Below, piece by piece: positions 7,780 to 16,112 of a stretch of 64,000 nucleotides of DNA (the stretch's first letter is position 1; each line of letters opens with the position of its first letter). Origin of the DNA: UBA2387 sp019454665 (GTDB lineage: Bacteria > Armatimonadota > Fimbriimonadia > Fimbriimonadales > Fimbriimonadaceae); the NCBI GenBank assembly GCA_045862995.1, contig BTVX01000007.1:1-64000 (forward strand), in the 5' to 3' direction. The position numbers were made by a program, and so were the translations under genes. The notes below the pieces were generated by a model. That model was not told the origin of the DNA. It worked only from the letters and a program-made list of their open reading frames with translations, and did no database searches.

Positions 7780-9050
7780 CCCGCGAGCTTGGCCGTGACG
7801 TAGGGTCCGGCGGGAATGGCGGCGATGGTGGCGTTTGCGCCGTGCTTGCGCAGTGCATAGGCCATCGCCGCCTCGACCGAATCCGCGGGACGCACGAACA
7901 GCCGCTCGTGCGTCTCGCGGTCAATGCCTTCGCACACGTGGACGACCTCGTTGTGCCGCACACATCGCGCCAACTCCTCGATCTGCCATTGGTCGGAGGC
8001 GAAGACCGCACCCGGTCGCGTGATCGAATCCATGAAGTCCTCGAGCCGCTTCCAGCGGAGCAGGTTCTCGCGGAAGACCGCATTGCCCACGCCCTCGGCG
8101 CAAGCCGCCGCCAACACGATGGTGCCGCCGGGCTTGACGATCGGCAAAGCGCCGACCATGCCCTTGACGACTTGGTAGTAGGTCAGGTCCAGCGGGTAGC
8201 CGCCCGAGGTGGTGAGGACGATGTCCACAGGTTCGGCGATGGTGGCCGTCGTTTGCTGGGCCGAGAAGGCCACCCCGGCCTCCCAAGCGGCTTCCATGTC
8301 GCCGGCAAACACGCCGTTGATCTGCTTTGAGCCGTCCAGGGTGACGTCGAGGATGAAGTCGGGTCGCGCCATCCGCGCAATGAACAGAGCCTCCTCGTGG
8401 ACGGGGTTGCCGACCAATTCGCCGTTCGTCGCCAACGGGTGTTCCAGGAACTCGGGCCCGTGCCAATGCAGCACCGATGCCAAGCCGGCGACGCCTGGCA
8501 TGACCATCTTGCGTCCCCCGGCGTAGCCCGCCATGAAGTGGGGTTCGATCATCCCTGCCGTGATCTTGACGTCGGCATCGGTGTAGATCCGGTTGAGCAG
8601 CACGGGCGTCCCGCGAGGCGTCACGCCGTAGTCGCGGCAGCGGCTCTGCTCGCAATAGTGGTTCTCGATGCGGACGCGAGACTCGACCTCCTCGCCCACC
8701 AGCTCGCGGACTTCGTGGCCCACGTTCGGCCGATGCGTGCCTGTGGCGATGAGCACCGTGACCGCTTCGTCGCTGATCCCGGCCCGGTTGAGGGCATTCA
8801 GCATGGGCGGGAGCGTGAGCCGGTTGGGCACAGGCCGCGTCAGGTCGCAGATGACGATGCATGCGTCCTTGCGTCCCCGCGCGAGTTGCTCCAGAGGCGC
8901 CGTGCCGATCGGTTCCCGCAGCGCCCGCTCGATCGCGGAAACAGGGTCCTCGAGGCGTGGGGCGGGGCGATGGGTCAGCACGCCGCGCACGTTGGCGTCG
9001 GGCAACTCGACATCCAGCCCATCTTTGCCGTACCACAGGTGAACGCGCAC
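7776..9050 (-). CDS. larA: LarA-family nickel-dependent racemase/epimerase-like protein
   Basis: A 424-aa protein of the lactate racemase LarA family (DUF2088 N-terminal domain plus C-terminal domain). It has CDLTRPVPN, GTHRP with a catalytic-type His, EPHFMAGYAGGRKMVMPG with the Lys that in LarA is joined to the nickel-pincer nucleotide, and HWHGP. The family isomerises alpha-hydroxy acids, and sugar-acid epimerases are also known. The cofactor-making larB, larC and larE are not in this window. The start is GTG. It converges on the FAD oxidase with a 4-bp overlap. Confidence 0.82.
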   Translation of the reverse strand: MRVHLWYGKDGLDVELPDANVRGVLTHRPAPRLEDPVSAIERALREPIGTAPLEQLARGRKDACIVICDLTRPVPNRLTLPPMLNALNRAGISDEAVTVLIATGTHRPNVGHEVRELVGEEVESRVRIENHYCEQSRCRDYGVTPRGTPVLLNRIYTDADVKITAGMIEPHFMAGYAGGRKMVMPGVAGLASVLHWHGPEFLEHPLATNGELVGNPVHEEALFIARMARPDFILDVTLDGSKQINGVFAGDMEAAWEAGVAFSAQQTTATIAEPVDIVLTTSGGYPLDLTYYQVVKGMVGALPIVKPGGTIVLAAACAEGVGNAVFRENLLRWKRLEDFMDSITRPGAVFASDQWQIEELARCVRHNEVVHVCEGIDRETHERLFVRPADSVEAAMAYALRKHGANATIAAIPAGPYVTAKLAG

Positions 9051-9056
9051 GGCCCG

Positions 9057-9062
9057 ATTATG
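9057..9062 (-). promoter_or_regulatory. -10 box of larA, leaderless type
   Basis: CATAAT on the minus strand, 6 nt before the GTG start at 9050. There is no Shine-Dalgarno sequence, so transcription probably begins at the start codon. Confidence 0.55.
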
Positions 9063-9068
9063 GTGCGC

Positions 9069-10232
9069 TCAGAACTTCGAGGACACCATCACGTAGCCCC
9101 AAACCTGGGTCTTGTCGTTGCCGACGGCCAGCGACCGCACGAACGAACCCGGAACGAACACCCCGATTCCCGCGCCCAACGTCCGGTCTTTGCCGAGAGC
9201 CTTGGTGCCCGTGAGGTCGGCTTCCCAGCCCACGTCCTTGCCGCTCTTGCCCGTGGCGTCTCGGAACGCGCCATTCTGCCCGCCCCCTGCGCCATACCAA
9301 CCGTCCTTGGCATCGGCCAGCCAGAACTTGTGCAGTTCCAGTTTGATCGTCGTGTCCGCGCCGACCTTCCTCGTGGCGAATGCGCCCAGTTGCACCATGT
9401 TTCGAAGCCCCTGCAGGTCCATCGCACCGTAGAACAGGTGTCCCGTGGGATAGAGCTGATCGAACGTGCGCGCCGTGGCATTCGCGGCGGAGCCCCCAGA
9501 GGCGAGGTTGGCTTCCAAGGACAAGGTCGTTTGCGCGTCAGCCGGCATCGTGACGCTGACGCCGAGCGCATGGGCTTCGAGCTTCTTTCCCCCGACGCTG
9601 CCCCGCTGAAGGGCGGCATGGGCGGCCCATTGATTCTTGCCCTGAGCCTTTGACCACTGGTGGGCGAGCGTCCAATTCGTGGTTGCGGGGTCGGGGCGCT
9701 TGTCGGCTTTGTAGATGAGCGAGGTGTTCCCGTGCTGGCTGGTGTACGCCACGGCACCGAGCGTGACCTCCTGGTTCATCACCGGGTTGACGGTCAGTCG
9801 CCCAACGAACGCGTCAACAGACCCACGTTGCAGGCGGATGGCATCCCACGACCTGCCTGAGTTGGCCCAATCGAGCGCCCCGATCAGGCGTTGATTGCCG
9901 ATGCTGAACCGCTGGCGACCGAGCGTGACCTTGCCGATCGGAGTGGCCGAAGTAACAAGCGCCTCCACCAAGTCCTTGGGGTTGGAGGAGGTCCCTGCGG
10001 CCCCGCTGTCGAGCGACATGCGGTTGTCGAGGAACTGGAAGACAACGCGTCCGCTCAACCCAGACTTCGTCTCGAACGAGAAGCCGGGCCTCAGCCGAAG
10101 GAAGGACTCGTTCCGGTTGTCGGCTTTGTCGCCGTCGAAGTCGCGGTCGAGCCGGCGCTCGAATCGGTATCGGGTCTCAAGCAACGGCTTGAACGTGACG
10201 TCTTGAACTTGGATGGGCAGATCGAACCACAT
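9069..10232 (-). CDS. Alginate-export-like outer-membrane beta-barrel protein
   Basis: A 387-aa protein that resembles the Alginate_exp/porin-like family. It shows an early LLETRYRFERR strand, alternating hydrophobic strands such as SGLSGRVVFQFLDNR, the GRQRFSIGNQRLIGALDWANSGRSWDAIRL segment (read in two parts) and a terminal aromatic residue (SSKF), as in barrel proteins. It would mediate solute passage across the outer membrane. No signal peptide is encoded: the frame upstream runs to a stop about 25 codons away without ATG, GTG or TTG. GGAG 6 nt before ATG 10232 supports this start. Confidence 0.65.
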   Translation of the reverse strand: MWFDLPIQVQDVTFKPLLETRYRFERRLDRDFDGDKADNRNESFLRLRPGFSFETKSGLSGRVVFQFLDNRMSLDSGAAGTSSNPKDLVEALVTSATPIGKVTLGRQRFSIGNQRLIGALDWANSGRSWDAIRLQRGSVDAFVGRLTVNPVMNQEVTLGAVAYTSQHGNTSLIYKADKRPDPATTNWTLAHQWSKAQGKNQWAAHAALQRGSVGGKKLEAHALGVSVTMPADAQTTLSLEANLASGGSAANATARTFDQLYPTGHLFYGAMDLQGLRNMVQLGAFATRKVGADTTIKLELHKFWLADAKDGWYGAGGGQNGAFRDATGKSGKDVGWEADLTGTKALGKDRTLGAGIGVFVPGSFVRSLAVGNDKTQVWGYVMVSSKF

Positions 10233-10340
10233 GGCGGTCTCCGGGCGGACGGGTTCAGTGTACGGGGCTCTTGCCCTTGCGAACCATGACCGTCGTCACA
10301 TTCTGGAGTCGCCGCCCGGCCGCAAAAAGTCGGGTCGGGC

Positions 10341-10346
10341 TACAAT
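10341..10346 (+). promoter_or_regulatory. -10 box of the Crp/Fnr gene, leaderless type
   Basis: TACAAT, followed by 6 nt and the GTG start at 10353. There is no ribosome-binding site between them. Confidence 0.6.
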
Positions 10347-10352
10347 GACCCC

Positions 10353-11060
10353 GTGAACAGCGCTCTTGAGCGCCCCTCGCCTCGGACGGTCTTGGCGTCC
10401 AGCACGTTGCTCGGGTCGCTTGCCCCAGAACAGATCGACGCCCTTCTCGAACACTCCCGGCTGGCGCAGGCGGGCCGCGGGGAAGTGATCTGGATGGATG
10501 GCTCCGAGGCGTCCTACTTCGGCATCGTCGGCACGGGGTTCGTCAAGATGGTCCGATCCAGTGCGGGGGGGCAGGAGTTGACGGCGGAGATCATGGGTCC
10601 AGGGCAGTCGTTCGGTCTTCTGGGGGCCATCGAGGGTACGGGATGCCCGCTGTCGGCTCGTGCAGTTTCTGCGGTTTGGTACTTGCGCGTGCCCAAGACG
10701 GATTTCCTGGCGCTCTATGGCGGCAACCTGCCCTTGCGCGATCATCTAATCCGCCGCACGACCCTGCGTTTGCGGGGCGCGATCGACATGATGTCCCGTA
10801 TGGCGAGCGGCAGGGTCGAGCATCGGATCGCAGCGGTTTTGATTCAGCTGGCCGAGTCCTACGGCGTCGAGGAAGCGGATGGTGCGATGCGTTTGGAGGT
10901 CCCGCTCAGCCGTCAGGATCTGGCCGAACTCGCGGGGACGACGGTGGAGACCACGATCCGCATCACCAGCCGCTGGACCAAGCAGGGGGTTCTCAAGGCC
11001 CAATACCGGAGCCTGACCATCCAGAACTTAGGCCGCCTGCTCGAAATCCTCGGCGACTGA
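10353..11060 (+). CDS. Crp/Fnr-family transcriptional regulator
   Basis: A 235-aa regulator with an N-terminal cyclic-nucleotide-binding-fold sensor (about residues 15-130) and a C-terminal winged helix (about 150-230). The recognition-helix region reads LSRQDLAELAGTTVETTIRI. The sensor has no Fnr-type cluster of N-terminal cysteines. The cAMP-pocket signature RxS is not obvious, though the sequence near PLSARAVSA could correspond. The ligand is therefore unknown. The start is GTG, 6 nt after a TACAAT box. It is transcribed away from the divergent porin-like gene and could regulate it. Confidence 0.87.
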   Translation: MNSALERPSPRTVLASSTLLGSLAPEQIDALLEHSRLAQAGRGEVIWMDGSEASYFGIVGTGFVKMVRSSAGGQELTAEIMGPGQSFGLLGAIEGTGCPLSARAVSAVWYLRVPKTDFLALYGGNLPLRDHLIRRTTLRLRGAIDMMSRMASGRVEHRIAAVLIQLAESYGVEEADGAMRLEVPLSRQDLAELAGTTVETTIRITSRWTKQGVLKAQYRSLTIQNLGRLLEILGD

Positions 11061-11072
11061 CGGTAGTTGACT

Positions 11073-11089
11073 CCCCTCCTTCGGAGGGG
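11073..11089. terminator. Hairpin after the Crp/Fnr gene
   Basis: CCCCTCC-TTC-GGAGGGG gives a perfect 7-bp stem with a 3-nt loop, 12 nt past the stop codon. No T-run follows, so termination is plausible but unproven. Confidence 0.45.
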
Positions 11090-11110
11090 TGCCCGAAAGG
11101 GCGGGGTGGT

Positions 11111-11160
11111 CTTCACCGAACCCCACCGAACCAAGCCGAACTACACCGAACTACACCGAA
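11111..11160. repeat. 10-bp minisatellite (five units)
   Basis: Five consecutive decamers, each ending CCGAA (CTTCACCGAA, CCCCACCGAA, CCAAGCCGAA, CTACACCGAA twice), followed by degenerate units to 11176. It fills the gap between the two convergent genes. Confidence 0.8.
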
Positions 11161-11175
11161 CCAAACCAAGCCGAA

Positions 11176-11499
11176 CTACTCCGAAGCCGGTTCGAGGACG
11201 CCGTCCACCCACGCCAGCGCCGCCATCATGTTCGGGAAGCCGATCGTCGTCGTGCTCAGCAGGACCACGTGGCGAATCTCCTCCGCGTTGGCCCCGGCTT
11301 GCAGACACTTGCGTGTGTGGCTGCGTACGGCGCCCTCCATCCGAGCACCCACCGAAAGGGCCAACTTCGCCAACGCCCTCGCTTTGGCGTCCAACGGACC
11401 CGCCTCGGACGCCGCCTCGCCCAGGCGGTGATAGGCCGAGGCCATCTCCGGATACCGTTCCAAGAAGCGCTCGTAATGCTTGGGAAGCTTCGTTGCCAC
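11176..11499 (-). CDS. Carboxymuconolactone-decarboxylase-like (AhpD-fold) protein
   Basis: A small 107-aa all-helical CMD protein. The core EGAVRSHTRKCLQAGANAEE matches the family pattern E-x6-H-x3-x-L-x2-GA-x2-EEI. The AhpD CxxC pair is absent. One Cys sits in the helix after the His, so a peroxidase-partner role is uncertain and a hydrolase or decarboxylase-like function is equally possible. It is the last gene of a minus-strand run GNAT-phosphoesterase-CMD with gaps of 26 and 15 bp. Confidence 0.75.
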   Translation of the reverse strand: MATKLPKHYERFLERYPEMASAYHRLGEAASEAGPLDAKARALAKLALSVGARMEGAVRSHTRKCLQAGANAEEIRHVVLLSTTTIGFPNMMAALAWVDGVLEPASE

Positions 11500-11514
11500 G
11501 GCCAGAATGTACCT

Positions 11515-12345
11515 TCAGGCGGCGCGCAAGACCAGGCCGGTGACCTCGGGGCGGCAGAGGAAGCGAACGGGCCGAAGGCACCCCACGCCACGCGTGACAT
11601 AGACCCGGTGCCGAGGCCCTTCGACCAAGCCCATCTCGTACTTGTTGTCGAACTCGCTGGGGAGACGGATCGCGCCCCGGAAGGGAACACGCACCTGCCC
11701 GCCATGCGTGTGACCGCTGAGCATCAAGTCCACTCGCGCCCCCTCGGGTGTGAACTCCGCCACGTCTGGGTTGTGGGAGAGCACGATGCGCGGCACGTTC
11801 TCCGGCACGTCGAGCGCCTTCTCCCAGTTGATCTCGCCCTCCCACTTGTCGCCGACCCCGGTCAGGGCAAGCCTGGCAGACCCCCGGCTCACCACCAAAG
11901 GACGGTTCTCGACATTGACCACGCCATGCTTGGCGAACTCGTCGTTCAGCCCGTCGGGATCGCACCAGTGGTCGTGGTTGCCCAGGGTCGCCAGCACGCC
12001 ATCGGGCGCTCGCAGACCGCTGAAAACGGGGCCCATGTCCGGGCAGTGGTCGGCGGCCTTGGAGTCGATGAAGTCGCCCGGCATCACGATGGCGTCGGGC
12101 TTGAAGTCCATCGCGAGCTTGGCCGCCCGGTCCATTTGGTCTTTGCGGATCCAGTACGGGTAGTGGACGTCCGAGAGCAACGCGATCCGGTAGCCGTCCA
12201 AGTCTTTGCCGAGTCCCTTGATCGGTATCTCGTGCCGTTCGAACTGCAGCCACCGCGGTTCGATGACGAACGCGTCCAAACCCAAGCCCGCCAGGGAACC
12301 GTAGAATCCCAGACGCAAGGCTTGACGGCGCGTCAGCCGCTTCAT
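11515..12345 (-). CDS. Tat-exported metallophosphoesterase (YkuE-like)
   Basis: A 276-aa calcineurin-like phosphoesterase. All five metal-binding blocks are present: SDVHYPY, MPGDFID, LGNHDHW, SHNPD and SGHTHGGQ. The N-terminus begins MKRLTRRQALRLGFYGS, a twin-arginine-type leader. This set resembles YkuE and UDP-diacylglucosamine hydrolase-like enzymes acting at the membrane. The natural substrate cannot be read from the sequence. It lies in the same transcription unit as the GNAT upstream and the CMD protein downstream. Confidence 0.85.
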   Translation of the reverse strand: MKRLTRRQALRLGFYGSLAGLGLDAFVIEPRWLQFERHEIPIKGLGKDLDGYRIALLSDVHYPYWIRKDQMDRAAKLAMDFKPDAIVMPGDFIDSKAADHCPDMGPVFSGLRAPDGVLATLGNHDHWCDPDGLNDEFAKHGVVNVENRPLVVSRGSARLALTGVGDKWEGEINWEKALDVPENVPRIVLSHNPDVAEFTPEGARVDLMLSGHTHGGQVRVPFRGAIRLPSEFDNKYEMGLVEGPRHRVYVTRGVGCLRPVRFLCRPEVTGLVLRAA

Positions 12346-12371
12346 GAACCCAGCAACGCTGGCCGAACCGT

Positions 12372-13370
12372 TCAGGGTTCCAGACGCAGCGAAAGGCTCT
12401 TGTACGTTCGGGACACCTCGAAGCCGAACGCCCCGTAGAAGTCCACCAACGTGGTCCAGTCAATGATCGTGCGTTTGGCACCCCGCAGACTCAGGCCCCA
12501 CAACCCCGCACCCAACAGGGCCTTGCCAAGACCCCGACCACGGACCGCCTTCGAGACGCCGATCGGGCCCAGGCTGCCCCAATCCGGTCCCAAATCGCTG
12601 CACCAGACCGCGCCGCCGATGGGCAGACGGTCGTCCGCTTGCTGGGTCAACGCGAACCCGTGGCAGCGGCCGCCTTCGAACAAACCCAGCACCTTGCCGT
12701 GCCCCTCGGTGCCGATCTTGTCCAGCACGTCGTGATGCCATCGGCCGGGGAATTCGCGTTCGAGGAAGTCGGAGATCAATCGAAGGTGCGACGGCCCCAC
12801 CCAAGCGACGTGCGGACCATCGCCTCCCCCACCTTCCAGGAGTTGCCGGCGGACCACATCGAGACCCCCGAGCGGCGTCATCGAGGCCGCGTCGGGCTCG
12901 AAGCCCCTCAAGTCGCGCTCGACATCGAACTGCTCGACGGGCGAGCACTCGAACCCCTCGACCATCAGGAAACTGCTCAGTTGCGGACAATCCGCCGGGC
13001 ACCCAGGAAAGAAGTGGCGCGAGTCCTGGCCAAACACCAACCGGCACACCCCGCGGTTGCGCAACGTGGCCTTGGCGTAGGCCAGGAGGTCCACGGCGAT
13101 CTCGGGACGATCGAAAGCCATGGAGTTCAAGTGGGCGGCGTCGGGGTCTGGCCCTTTGAAGAGGACGGGATTCGCCGACTTCTTCACGACGACAAACCCA
13201 ACCGGACGTCCGTCCTCGAGTTCGATGGCGGACGCTCCCCAGTCAAACAAAGGCGATTCGACCGTGTGGCTTCGCAACAACGCTGCGTCGACGGCGTAGC
13301 GTGGGGGCATGAAGCGGCACCACAACTCGGCGAGGGCGTCGAAATCGGCTCGGACGAAACTAGCGCGCAT
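12372..13370 (-). CDS. GNAT-family N-acetyltransferase
   Basis: A 332-aa protein with two GNAT-like halves. The C-terminal half has the acetyl-CoA loop VSKAVRGRGLGKALLG and the closing segment TLVDFYGAFGFEVSR. The N-terminal half (about residues 1-150) looks like a degenerate second GNAT fold, making it about twice the usual single-domain length. The acceptor is unknown. AAGG lies 2-5 nt before the ATG, which is close for a ribosome-binding site. Confidence 0.75.
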   Translation of the reverse strand: MRASFVRADFDALAELWCRFMPPRYAVDAALLRSHTVESPLFDWGASAIELEDGRPVGFVVVKKSANPVLFKGPDPDAAHLNSMAFDRPEIAVDLLAYAKATLRNRGVCRLVFGQDSRHFFPGCPADCPQLSSFLMVEGFECSPVEQFDVERDLRGFEPDAASMTPLGGLDVVRRQLLEGGGGDGPHVAWVGPSHLRLISDFLEREFPGRWHHDVLDKIGTEGHGKVLGLFEGGRCHGFALTQQADDRLPIGGAVWCSDLGPDWGSLGPIGVSKAVRGRGLGKALLGAGLWGLSLRGAKRTIIDWTTLVDFYGAFGFEVSRTYKSLSLRLEP

Positions 13371-13434
13371 AGCCTTCGGCTCACTCCTTCGTGGCCTTAC
13401 TTCCAGTATGAATCAATCCGCCGCTGGGTTGGGC

Positions 13435-13463
13435 TTGCACGGCGTGCCTTCGGTTGGTACAAT
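13435..13463 (+). promoter_or_regulatory. Sigma-70 promoter of the RRM gene
   Basis: TTGCAC (13435-13440), a 17-bp spacer, and TACAAT (13458-13463). This is the best -35/-10 pair noticed in the window. It predicts a ~50-nt leader before the TTG start at 13522. Confidence 0.6.
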
Positions 13464-13521
13464 ACGCGCCAACCGACCCGAGCCTAGCCGGGCGGAATCG
13501 AACGAGTCCCGGAGAGGCCCC

Positions 13522-13989
13522 TTGGCCAAAGCATCCCTATACATCGGAAACCTGCCGTACAGTGCCAACGAAGAGCACATCGTCTCGCATTTCGCCGCGT
13601 TCGAACCCGACAACGTGCGCATCGTCGAGGGCCGCGGATTCGCGTTCGTGGATATTCCCCTCGAGAAACTGGAGGCTGCCATCGAGCAGATGAACGGCTC
13701 GGAGATGATGGGCCGACGGCTCAACGTGAGCGAAGCTCGTCCTCGCGAACCCCGACCCCGGGACGGAGGCGGCTTCCGTGGGCCCGGAGGCCCACCCCAA
13801 GGCGGAGGGGGTTACGGAAGAGGGCCGGGCGGCGGCGACTACGGCGACCGCGATTCGGGCCGAACCTGGCACGACGGAGGCGGTTTCGAGCGCGGCGGTT
13901 CGGACCGAGGCGGCTACGATCGCGGCGGTCGCTCGGGCGGGCGACCTGGCCGGGGCCGACGCGGCGACGGCCGCGAACCGCGCTGGTGA
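13522..13989 (+). CDS. RRM-domain RNA-binding protein with glycine/arginine-rich tail
   Basis: A 155-aa protein with one RNA-recognition motif at residues ~3-80, with RNP2 LYIGNL and RNP1 RGFAFVDI. It is followed by a ~75-residue tail of Gly, Arg, Asp and Tyr repeats, as in cyanobacterial Rbp proteins and RGG-type binders. It probably binds single-stranded RNA, perhaps in cold or stress adaptation. The start is taken at TTG 13522, in frame and directly before the RRM, with GGAGAGG upstream. The earlier ATG at 13309 would overlap the divergent GNAT gene and precede the promoter. Confidence 0.82.
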   Translation: MAKASLYIGNLPYSANEEHIVSHFAAFEPDNVRIVEGRGFAFVDIPLEKLEAAIEQMNGSEMMGRRLNVSEARPREPRPRDGGGFRGPGGPPQGGGGYGRGPGGGDYGDRDSGRTWHDGGGFERGGSDRGGYDRGGRSGGRPGRGRRGDGREPRW

Positions 13990-14015
13990 GGGCCGGTTGG
14001 GTCTTTTCGCCCTAG

Positions 14016-14030
14016 CCACAAACATTGTGG
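14016..14030. repeat. Short inverted repeat between the RRM and GIY-YIG genes
   Basis: CCACAA-ACA-TTGTGG is a 6-bp perfect inverted repeat with a 3-nt centre. It sits 23-37 nt upstream of the GATAGT box of the next gene, where an operator or a weak terminator could lie. Confidence 0.4.
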
Positions 14031-14052
14031 GAACGTCCACGTTCTTCCTTGC

Positions 14053-14058
14053 GATAGT
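14053..14058 (+). promoter_or_regulatory. -10 box of the GIY-YIG gene, leaderless type
   Basis: GATAGT, then 7 nt, then the ATG at 14066. There is no ribosome-binding site. Confidence 0.45.
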
Positions 14059-14065
14059 GGATTAC

Positions 14066-14368
14066 ATGGCGAACCCCGGCAACACCTTCGTTTACATCGC
14101 TTCCAACTCGGCGCAAGCGCTCTTCGTGGGCGTTGCGCGCGACCTCGAAGCGACCATGAGCCGACACCGTTCGGGCTCGATGAGGTTGCCGGGACTCGAC
14201 ACGCATGGCGAACTCGTCTACGTCGAGAGCCACCGTTCGCTGTCCGAGGCGTTGCGCCGCGCCACCGAGTTGAACCAACTGAGCGAACGCGATCTGCGCG
14301 GGTTTATCCGCCACGCCAACCCGGATTGGCGCGAGATTTCGACCCCGGCGCTCGCCCTCGCTCAGTAG
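14066..14368 (+). CDS. Degenerate GIY-YIG-fold protein
   Basis: A 100-aa protein with the architecture of UPF0213/YhbQ GIY-YIG proteins: TFVYIAS (GIY strand), LFVGVARDLE (YIG strand), LVYVESHRSLSEALRRA, and the closing HANPDWREI typical of these short proteins. The residues that make the nuclease active are missing: the Arg after the YIG strand (DLExR becomes DLEAT) and the Glu after EALRR are replaced by Ala or Thr. It is therefore probably a non-catalytic DNA- or nucleic-acid-binding relative. It overlaps the convergent ggt gene by 7 bp. Confidence 0.65.
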   Translation: MANPGNTFVYIASNSAQALFVGVARDLEATMSRHRSGSMRLPGLDTHGELVYVESHRSLSEALRRATELNQLSERDLRGFIRHANPDWREISTPALALAQ

Positions 14369-16056
14369 CCCGCCGCGCCAGCCCCCGCGATCCGGGGGTC
14401 CACTCCTGCGACGCGGGCGCCGCTCGGCTCGACCAACACGGCATGGCACGAGCCCATGGTGCTCGGCGCGCCGAACTTGTGCCCCAACTTCTCAAGCGCT
14501 GCGCGGGTCTCGTTGGAGATCCCGAACGGCTCGGTGCGAATCTCGTCCGGCAGCCACTGGTGGTGGAGCCTCGGCGCAGAGACGGCCTGCTGGATGTTCA
14601 TCCGGTGGTCGAGGACGTTGAGGATCGTCTGCAAGACGGTGTTGATGATCGTCGGCCCGCCGGGTGAGCCTAGTGCCAGCACGAGTTTCCCGTCGAGCAG
14701 CACCAGGGTGGGCGTCATCGAACTCAGCGGGCGCTTGCGCGGGCCGACGGCGTTGGCCTCCCCCTGCACCAAGCCGTAGCCGTTGGGCTTGCCGGGCTGG
14801 GCGGCGAAGTCGTCCATCTCGTTGTTCAGCAGGAAGCCTAGCCCTTCGACGGCCACACCCGAGCCGTAGCCCGTGTTGATCGTGGTGGTGTTCGACACTG
14901 CGTTGCCCTTGACATCCACCACTGTGAAATGCGTGGTGTGGTCGCCTTCGCGAGGAGGGATGGAGCCTCGCGGATTGATCTCGCTCGCCGGGGTCGCCGC
15001 GTCGGGTCGGATGGACTTGCGCATCTCGGTGAGTCGCTCGTCGGCCATCATCTCGGCGACCGGGACGCGGACGTGGTCGGGGTCGCCCATGAACTCGGCT
15101 CGGTCGGCGAACGCGCGTTTCATGACCTCGATGAGCAGGTGGGTGCGTTGCGCCGAGTGGAAGCCCATCTCGCGCAGGTCGAACGGCTCCAGCATCCGCA
15201 ACATCTGGCCCACGGCAACGCCGCCCGAACTAGGGGGCGGCATCGTCAACACTCGGTGACCCCGGTAGTCGAACTCGATCGGCTTGCGGACCACGGCCCG
15301 GTAGCTTGCGAGGTCCTCGACCGTGATCAGCCCGCCGTTGCGCTTCATCTCCGAGGCAAGGCGTTGAGCGGTTTCGCCTTCGTAGAACTCGCGCGGACCC
15401 TGGTCGGCGATACGTCTCAGGACTTTGGCGAGCGATGGCTGGACGAGCGTCTCGCCCCACTCGTACGGCTTGCCGCTCCGGTTGAACGCCTCGTATGCGC
15501 CGGGGAAGCGCCGGAAGAGCGACATTTTGGCGCGCAACTGATTCGCCAGCGAGTCGGAGACGACGAAGCCCTTGTCGGCCAGCGCAAAGGCGGGCTCGAC
15601 CAAGGCCTTCCAAGGCAACGTACCGTACATTCGGTGGGCTTCAGCCATGCCTGCGACCGAGCCTGGCACGGCAACCGCTTTCCAACCTTCTAGGCTGAGC
15701 GCCGGATCGGCTTGGCCATCCGGCCCGAGATACATGTCTCGCGTCGCGGCGGCGGGAGCCATCTCGCGGTAGTCGATCGCCGAGGTCTGACCGTCGGCCA
15801 TCCGCACGACCATGAAGCCGCCGCCCCCGAGGTTGCCGGCGGTGGGGAAGGTGACGGCAAGGGCGAAGTGTGTCGCGATGGCGGCATCCACGGCATTCCC
15901 GCCCTGCTTCAGGATCGCCGCCCCGACTTCCGAGGCGATTTGGCTGTCCGATACCACGACGGCCTGTTTGAACTTCTGCTGCGACACGGTCTGCGTGGGC
16001 GATGGTGCCAAGAGCGCGAGGGCCAGCCATGCGGTCATGGTCTTTCGATTCGCCAC
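14362..16056 (-). CDS. ggt: Gamma-glutamyltransferase
   Basis: A 564-aa N-terminal-nucleophile hydrolase that cleaves gamma-glutamyl bonds such as glutathione's, exported to the periplasm. It is made as one chain that self-cleaves at the Thr of HTTHFTVVD into large and small subunits. Also visible are GNLGGGGFMVV, the SSMTPTLVL substrate segment and GSPGGPTIIN, which forms the oxyanion site. A signal peptide (MANRKTMTAWLALALLA) favours the GTG at 16056. TTG 16068 and ATG 16038 are alternatives. It is divergent from the GH116 gene. Confidence 0.9.
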   Translation of the reverse strand: MANRKTMTAWLALALLAPSPTQTVSQQKFKQAVVVSDSQIASEVGAAILKQGGNAVDAAIATHFALAVTFPTAGNLGGGGFMVVRMADGQTSAIDYREMAPAAATRDMYLGPDGQADPALSLEGWKAVAVPGSVAGMAEAHRMYGTLPWKALVEPAFALADKGFVVSDSLANQLRAKMSLFRRFPGAYEAFNRSGKPYEWGETLVQPSLAKVLRRIADQGPREFYEGETAQRLASEMKRNGGLITVEDLASYRAVVRKPIEFDYRGHRVLTMPPPSSGGVAVGQMLRMLEPFDLREMGFHSAQRTHLLIEVMKRAFADRAEFMGDPDHVRVPVAEMMADERLTEMRKSIRPDAATPASEINPRGSIPPREGDHTTHFTVVDVKGNAVSNTTTINTGYGSGVAVEGLGFLLNNEMDDFAAQPGKPNGYGLVQGEANAVGPRKRPLSSMTPTLVLLDGKLVLALGSPGGPTIINTVLQTILNVLDHRMNIQQAVSAPRLHHQWLPDEIRTEPFGISNETRAALEKLGHKFGAPSTMGSCHAVLVEPSGARVAGVDPRIAGAGAAGY

Positions 16057-16112
16057 AACCCGGTGCAATCCTTCGCGAAGGGAAAGCCGCGCGCGCGGCG
16101 AACGTTGTTCCG

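Noticed and set aside
10270..10296. An upstream ATG (about 10286) that might give the porin-like protein a leader
   Set aside because: It is in a different frame and reaches a stop after ten codons.
11089..12438. A 449-codon open frame on the plus strand
   Set aside because: It is antisense to the metallophosphoesterase, which carries all five metal motifs.
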